Source of the DNA: Isohypsibius dastychi
Lineage: Eukaryota; Tardigrada; Eutardigrada; Parachela; Isohypsibiidae
DNA: 10,170 nt
Assembly (NCBI GenBank): GCA_034696485.1
Contig: JAQIWT010001604.1
Location: 1 to 10,170, forward strand
Direction of reading: 5' to 3'
The notes under the pieces are model-generated. The model saw only the letters and a list, made by a program, of their open reading frames with translations. It had not been told where the DNA came from and ran no database searches. A program made the position numbers and the translations under genes. Below, piece by piece: positions 7,698 to 10,170 of the stretch (the stretch's first letter is position 1; each line of letters starts with the position of its first letter).

Positions 7698-7988
7698 ATG
7701 TTACGATTTGCTGCCGTTGCCTTAGTTCTCATGGCGACCGCCGGTGTCACAGTCACGTCCCCACGAGAAGAATATTTCCATGCATTGTTGGCCTATAGTG
7801 ATGCAAAGGCACATCTGCAGCAAGTGGCGAAACTTTTCAGGGACCAACCTACGAACTCTACTGTTATCATTATCGCCGAAGCCACTTCAACTGGGAATGG
7901 AACGGTAATCGAACATGCTAATCGTGGTATATTCCATTTTCAGCGTAACGACACAAAGTCCCGTAACCGACGTGCCCCCTTGAAATAG
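7698..7988 (+). CDS. Accessory ORF A: secreted glycoprotein-like 96-residue piece
   Basis: The predicted protein begins with a clear signal peptide (MLRFAAVALVLMATAGVTVT, residues 1-20). A short helical part follows, then three N-glycosylation sequons (NST 53-55, NGT 67-69, NDT 84-86), and it ends four residues after a furin-type RNRR (89-92). I recognise no family. The stop is TAG at 7986-7988; the same frame stays open through the next 27 bases into ORF B. The two ORFs may thus be one gene for a secreted precursor whose processing site sits at RNRR, with ORF B as the mature part. That is inference. The place between env and the LTR is where complex retroviruses keep accessory genes. Confidence 0.55.
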   Translation: MLRFAAVALVLMATAGVTVTSPREEYFHALLAYSDAKAHLQQVAKLFRDQPTNSTVIIIAEATSTGNGTVIEHANRGIFHFQRNDTKSRNRRAPLK

Positions 7989-8015
7989 TTTTCCGTCACT
8001 CACACATTTCCACCC

Positions 8016-8345
8016 ATGCCGACTACCCGAATTCGTCCACGATACGATCCCCATGGACCAGTGACAGTCTCAAATATGCAAGACCAGTGGTTTCTCCTCC
8101 GTCCGGGCCCACTCGAGATCATCCTACTCCTCGAACATACCAGCTTGAAAATCGCCTTCCAAGCATATCACAAGAGATGCAAAGACCTGAGCGAGATCAC
8201 AAACAAACTAGTTTTCGAGCGCTGCTACGAGTACCTCGTACTCTGGGAACGAGACCTCCTGGCCGACATGACGGACCTTCTCACTCAGTTTGAGCTGCCC
8301 AACTTTTCCAACCGCGGCCCCATCAAAATGTGTCCATGCGCTTGA
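8016..8345 (+). CDS. Accessory ORF B: 109-residue helical four-Cys protein, unrecognised
   Basis: This lies in the same frame as ORF A, 27 bases after its stop, with no stop between. It encodes mostly helix-favouring sequence from about residue 31 to 92. There is a hydrophobic patch (PLEIILLLEHTSLKIAF), four Cys (55, 70, 106, 108) and a terminal CPCA. It has no signal peptide of its own and no splice acceptor right before its ATG, which favours its being the second half of ORF A. I recognise no family; it might also be an independent small protein. The PPT and LTR start about 30-40 bases after its stop. Confidence 0.5.
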   Translation: MPTTRIRPRYDPHGPVTVSNMQDQWFLLRPGPLEIILLLEHTSLKIAFQAYHKRCKDLSEITNKLVFERCYEYLVLWERDLLADMTDLLTQFELPNFSNRGPIKMCPCA

Positions 8346-8367
8346 TATGGCTTTCGCCGCGGACATC

Positions 8368-8385
8368 GAAACTTAAAGAGGTGAT
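8368..8385 (+). promoter_or_regulatory. Candidate polypurine tract
   Basis: A purine-rich stretch with AAAGAGG at 8375-8381 ends at the presumed LTR border. In this family such a tract primes plus-strand synthesis. It is short and interrupted by pyrimidines, so the assignment depends on the LTR call. Confidence 0.4.
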
Positions 8386-8403
8386 TGTTACATAAATGCT
8401 CTA

Positions 8404-8453
8404 CTTCATAGCTGATAGTACCTATTTCTCTGCTTCATAGCTGATAGTACCTA
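8404..8453 (+). repeat. Perfect 21-bp direct repeat in U3
   Basis: Bases 8404-8424 and 8433-8453 are identical (CTTCATAG...GTACCTA) with an 8-base spacer. They lie at the U3 start, 50-100 bases before the TATA-like box, which is typical of duplicated enhancer motifs in LTRs. The factor that would bind is unknown. Confidence 0.75.
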
Positions 8454-8481
8454 CCTTATTGTCGGCTCGCTCGAACCAGCT

Positions 8482-8495
8482 TTGCCTCAAGGCAA
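8482..8495 (+). repeat. Small inverted repeat TTGCC-TCAA-GGCAA in U3
   Basis: Perfect 5-bp arms surround a 4-base loop, just before the TATA-like box. It may be a palindromic protein site or chance. Confidence 0.35.
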
Positions 8496-8585
8496 CTAAC
8501 ACGCGCTTATTAAACAGCTTGATGTCAGCTATCTAACACTCTCGCTCTTACACTTTTTCCACTTTCACTCACTCTTGCTTTCTTG

Positions 8586-8591
8586 AATAAA
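8586..8591 (+). terminator. LTR polyadenylation signal AATAAA
   Basis: A canonical hexamer lies 56 bases before the LTR end. Cleavage would fall in or just after the ATTCTCG array, making a short U5. Confidence 0.5.
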
Positions 8592-8595
8592 CACC

Positions 8596-8625
8596 ATTCT
8601 CGATTCTCGATTCTCGATTCTCGAT
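8596..8625 (+). repeat. ATTCTCG x4 heptamer array near the R/U5 border
   Basis: Four perfect tandem ATTCTCG units (8596-8623) plus AT. They begin 5 bases after the AATAAA. Slippage during reverse transcription is one way such an array could grow. Copy number may differ between LTRs. Confidence 0.85.
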
Positions 8626-8650
8626 CCATCTCGTCCTGGTCGTAACAACT

Positions 8651-8668
8651 TGGTCCGACGACTGAGAG
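8651..8668 (+). promoter_or_regulatory. Primer-binding-site-like sequence just after the LTR
   Basis: TGGTCCGACGACTGAGAG begins 3 bases after the LTR CA. TGG is what pairs with a tRNA CCA end. The complement would be a 3' tRNA end with A before CCA, a 7-base acceptor strand and C at the conserved first position of the T-stem 3' strand. A perfect 6-bp hairpin (8669-8684) follows. If real, this LTR is the 5' LTR of something downstream as well. It may be coincidence in flanking DNA; I cannot name the tRNA. Confidence 0.3.
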
Positions 8669-8738
8669 TTCAGTTTTCACTGAATATGGGTTTGAAGTTT
8701 TTGTTTATTATCATGTAATAACTTGTTACCATTTTCAG

Positions 8739-8924
8739 ACCCACGTTCTCTTCTTCTTCTATTCATCTGGTACATACCACCAGGACTAGATGGTGTGTTA
8801 TTTTCGACTACACTAAAGAACGTCGGATTTACGACCGCACATCGTGCGAGTCTTTTATCGATACGGTGACCTTTGTCACACTAAAGAGCGTCGGAAATAC
8901 CTTTCGAAAATTGATGACCTTTTG
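8739..8924 (+). CDS. Candidate internal exon, unknown protein
   Basis: A nematode-like acceptor ACCATTTTCAG ends at 8738 and a consensus donor GTGAGT starts at 8925. Between them one frame (codons starting at 8740) is open throughout, and its stop (TGA 8926-8928) lies within the donor itself. The length is 186 bases, a multiple of three. A donor candidate GTTTGA at 8690 would give a 49-base upstream intron. The encoded sequence is Ser-rich, then contains YTKERRIYDR, and matches no family I know. It could be a host gene exon, an LTR-driven chimeric exon or chance. Confidence 0.3.
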
Positions 8925-9133
8925 GTGAGTGTCGCAAAATGCGATAGTGATAGGGTGCACCAAGTTTCTGAATTTCGGTTCGAAGGGCTCAGGGTCAATA
9001 CGAAAATTCCCTCTTGTACAATTAAAACTTGTGGCAGGACCCGACGCATTATGTCCACTGCATTCTGAATTTTGCTGTTGAAAATGTTCCCCGAAGACAT
9101 CAGACCGGTGTTTAATTTCAATCGCCACGGTAG

Positions 9134-9317
9134 GACAAATGTTCGAACTCCAATTGTACCTAAAACCAACTGTCGAAGTGTCACCTCATCCCCTGTTAAA
9201 CCAACAAATTTCTTGGATCGTTTGGAACAAAATGATTTGTTCAAACCTTTGATTTTGATAGGGTTCGTTTTCTTTTTGTCAGTTTTCCAAGTAATCGTCT
9301 GGCGATTTCTCTTCTAA
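9134..9317 (+). CDS. Candidate terminal exon with C-terminal transmembrane segment
   Basis: The frame runs open from at least 9069 to the TAA at 9315-9317. It encodes a basic, Pro/Thr-rich stretch and ends in a hydrophobic helix PLILIGFVFFLSVFQVIVW followed by RFLF, like a tail-anchored or single-pass membrane protein. An acceptor-like CACGGTAG ending at 9133 would join it in frame to the donor at 8925 (209-base intron). Without splicing the same frame is broken by a TGA at 9066-9068. The family is unrecognised. The stop lies 12 bases before a transposon insertion, so its 3' untranslated region is interrupted by it. Confidence 0.3.
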
Positions 9318-9321
9318 GGCT

Positions 9322-9329
9322 AGGTGGGA
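9322..9329 (+). repeat. Left target site duplication AGGTGGGA
   Basis: Identical to 9973-9980 on the other side of the transposon. The match continues by chance for TA, which is the first two bases of the terminus on the left and host sequence on the right. Confidence 0.65.
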
Positions 9330-9972
9330 TATGGTTGTTACTGCTCGACTGCGCGCAATTGCATCGCAGCTAAATTCGCCACTGCAAACTGCGCTGCGTG
9401 AGACATGAGCGCAATGCAGTGAACAATGCGCAATTCGCAGCGCAGTAATCTGCAGTGCAATTCGCAATTTGCAGTGCAATTCGCAATTTGCCATGATTTT
9501 TTGTCAGTGCCACCCCCATTTTCAAGTGGAATGAACGGCGGTGGAATTCAAAACACGTGGAGATATCAGTTTGGAGTAGGAAGATTTTTATTTTGCTGAA
9601 TTTTCTTGACCATCGAGCACCAGACATGCATTTTGACCGGTTCATTACGCTTGCTGATGTATTTGGTAATACCGGAAACGGTTAGATACCTTGGAAGTTA
9701 TGACTATACATTCAAAACTGTTAAGTTAAGCGGTGTGACATATTTCGTGTTTACTTGCTGTGAAATATATTTCGTACCAAGAAAATGCGAAAAGTTCGAA
9801 ATGGTCTGCGAATGAATCATTTGCGCTGCGGCTGCACATAATTGCACTTTTTTGAATGGACTGCTCATTGCTCTGCGAATTGCTCATTGCTCGCAGAATT
9901 GCACTGCGCTGAATTGCGAATTGTGCTGCGCTGCACTGCGCTCCCTTATCGGCAGCGCAGTTAACAACCATA
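9330..9972. mobile_element. Non-autonomous hAT-like DNA transposon (MITE), 643 bp
   Basis: The ends are TATGGTTGTTA (9330-9340) and its exact complement TAACAACCATA (9962-9972); the match goes on for a few bases with one indel. An 8-bp direct repeat AGGTGGGA flanks both sides (9322-9329 and 9973-9980), fitting a target site duplication. Eight bases is the usual size for hAT elements. Subterminal regions are packed with GCAATTCGCA-like motifs on the left and the inverted form TGCGAATTGC on the right, as binding sites for a transposase would be. The middle is AT-rich with no transposase; short ORFs there are not convincing. Confidence 0.7.
9451..9488 (+). repeat. Perfect 19-bp tandem duplication in the transposon's left arm
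   Basis: Bases 9451-9469 and 9470-9488 are identical, each holding TGCAGTGCAA and TTCGCAATT. They are part of the subterminal repeat field. Confidence 0.8.
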
Positions 9973-9980
9973 AGGTGGGA
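9973..9980 (+). repeat. Right target site duplication AGGTGGGA
   Basis: Pairs with 9322-9329; see the transposon entry. Confidence 0.65.
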
Positions 9981-10170
9981 TACGAATAGCTCAAAATCGG
10001 TGCACATTTTTCGTTTGGCTTTAAATAGCCAGATTCGTTTCTGGCTAATTTCCGTGACCTTTCGACTCGGCCGTTTTGCTCTGTTTTCATACAGTCATCG
10101 TTCGTGAGATGATTGACGTTGATGTTTTCGAAAACAGTCAACCTTAGTTCGTGAACTTCAATTTGTTATT
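9981..10170. other. Flanking sequence with small hairpins, no gene seen
   Basis: No coding signal is recognised. An 8-bp stem TAGCCAGA/TCTGGCTA with a 6-base loop lies at 10026-10047. An exact 8-bp inverted pair CTGTTTTC (10081-10088) and GAAAACAG (10130-10137) is spaced by 41 bases, and a TTTTCGAAAA palindrome is at 10125-10134. These could be part of another small repeat or chance. Confidence 0.4.

Larger units (their letters stand above)
1..8647 (+). mobile_element. Ty3/gypsy-type LTR retroelement with env (endogenous retrovirus-like), 5' truncated by the window
   Basis: The order gag, protease, reverse transcriptase, RNase H, integrase, env, accessory ORFs, LTR on one strand is seen directly. 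Integrase lying after RNase H is the Ty3/gypsy order, and the integrase carries a GPY motif near its C-terminus, as in metaviruses and some vertebrate retroviruses. The 5' LTR, primer-binding site and N-terminal Gag lie before base 1. Three genes each hold one in-frame stop (2856, 7309, 7986), with long intact reading frames on both sides. This suggests a recently dead copy rather than an old relic. The 3' limit rests on the LTR candidate and could not be checked against a 5' LTR. Confidence 0.9.
8386..8647 (+). repeat. Candidate LTR (262 bp), TGTTAC...GTAACA
   Basis: The ends form a 6-bp inverted repeat with TG...CA borders, placed straight after a purine tract and the last ORF. Inside are a 21-bp direct repeat (U3), a TATA-like TTATTAAA at 8507-8514, an AATAAA at 8586-8591 and an ATTCTCG array. 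This order fits U3-R-U5 of a short LTR. The matching 5' LTR is outside the window, so the borders are not confirmed; an alternative left border is TGATTG at 8382. Confidence 0.6.

Noticed and set aside
8087-8293. 68-codon frame inside accessory ORF B
   Set aside because: Basic low-complexity shadow of ORF B.
8715-8731. GTAATAACTTGTTACC resembling an LTR-LTR junction
   Set aside because: It recalls the LTR end (GTAACAACTTG) and start (TGTTAC), but only over about 17 bases and with no LTR body next to it; more simply part of a short intron.
9606-9815. Short ORF in the middle of the 9330-9972 transposon
   Set aside because: Too short for a transposase and without DDE or BED motifs.
9981-10170. 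tRNA gene or terminator from the hairpins at 10026 and 10081
   Set aside because: The stems are too short and no A and B boxes or cloverleaf fit.

Overview
The window is dominated by one large Ty3/gypsy-type LTR retroelement with an envelope gene, that is, an endogenous-retrovirus-like element of an invertebrate animal. It reads entirely on the plus strand from a 5'-truncated gag at base 1 to a probable 3' LTR ending near base 8647. The host is a eukaryote. Candidate introns with a TTTTCAG-type acceptor, middling base composition and the element type fit a nematode, possibly a whipworm-like clade I species, but the window does not prove this.

Layout. Bases 1-753 are the end of Gag: a short coiled coil, one CCHC zinc knuckle and an RGRG/Pro/Tyr/Gln-rich tail. 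Bases 765-4670 are Pol in the order protease, reverse transcriptase, RNase H, HHCC finger, DDE integrase and GPY/F module. A single in-frame TGA at 2856-2858 breaks it inside RNase H. Bases 4671-5340 are a non-coding spacer with an AATAAA, a pair of 23-bp repeats and a good splice acceptor. Bases 5341-7512 are an envelope glycoprotein gene with a signal peptide, a furin-type site and Cys-rich ectodomains. A single TAA at 7309-7311 separates the ectodomain from its membrane anchor. Two accessory ORFs follow in one frame, separated by TAG: a secreted glycoprotein-like piece (7698-7988) and a helical four-Cys piece (8016-8345). Bases 8386-8647 form a compact LTR candidate with TGTTAC...GTAACA ends, a U3 direct repeat, an AATAAA and a heptamer array.

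Beyond the LTR (8648-10170) no retroelement coding is recognisable. There is a primer-binding-site-like stretch straight after the LTR, two candidate exons with matching phases (8739-8924 and 9134-9317, the second encoding a C-terminal transmembrane segment), and a 643-bp non-autonomous DNA transposon (9330-9972). That transposon has inverted termini, subterminal GCAATTCGCA-type repeats and a clean 8-bp target duplication, so it is hAT-like.

As a system, Gag/Pol would make particles and copy the element, while Env and possibly the accessory protein would come from spliced subgenomic RNAs, since each has a candidate acceptor just upstream of its ATG. This copy is probably defective, because three genes each carry one internal stop. 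The most unusual points are the Env type (resembling the class III-like chuvirus glycoprotein family), the accessory gene between env and the LTR, the strong hairpin over the gag-stop/pol-start junction, and the foldback-like transposon.
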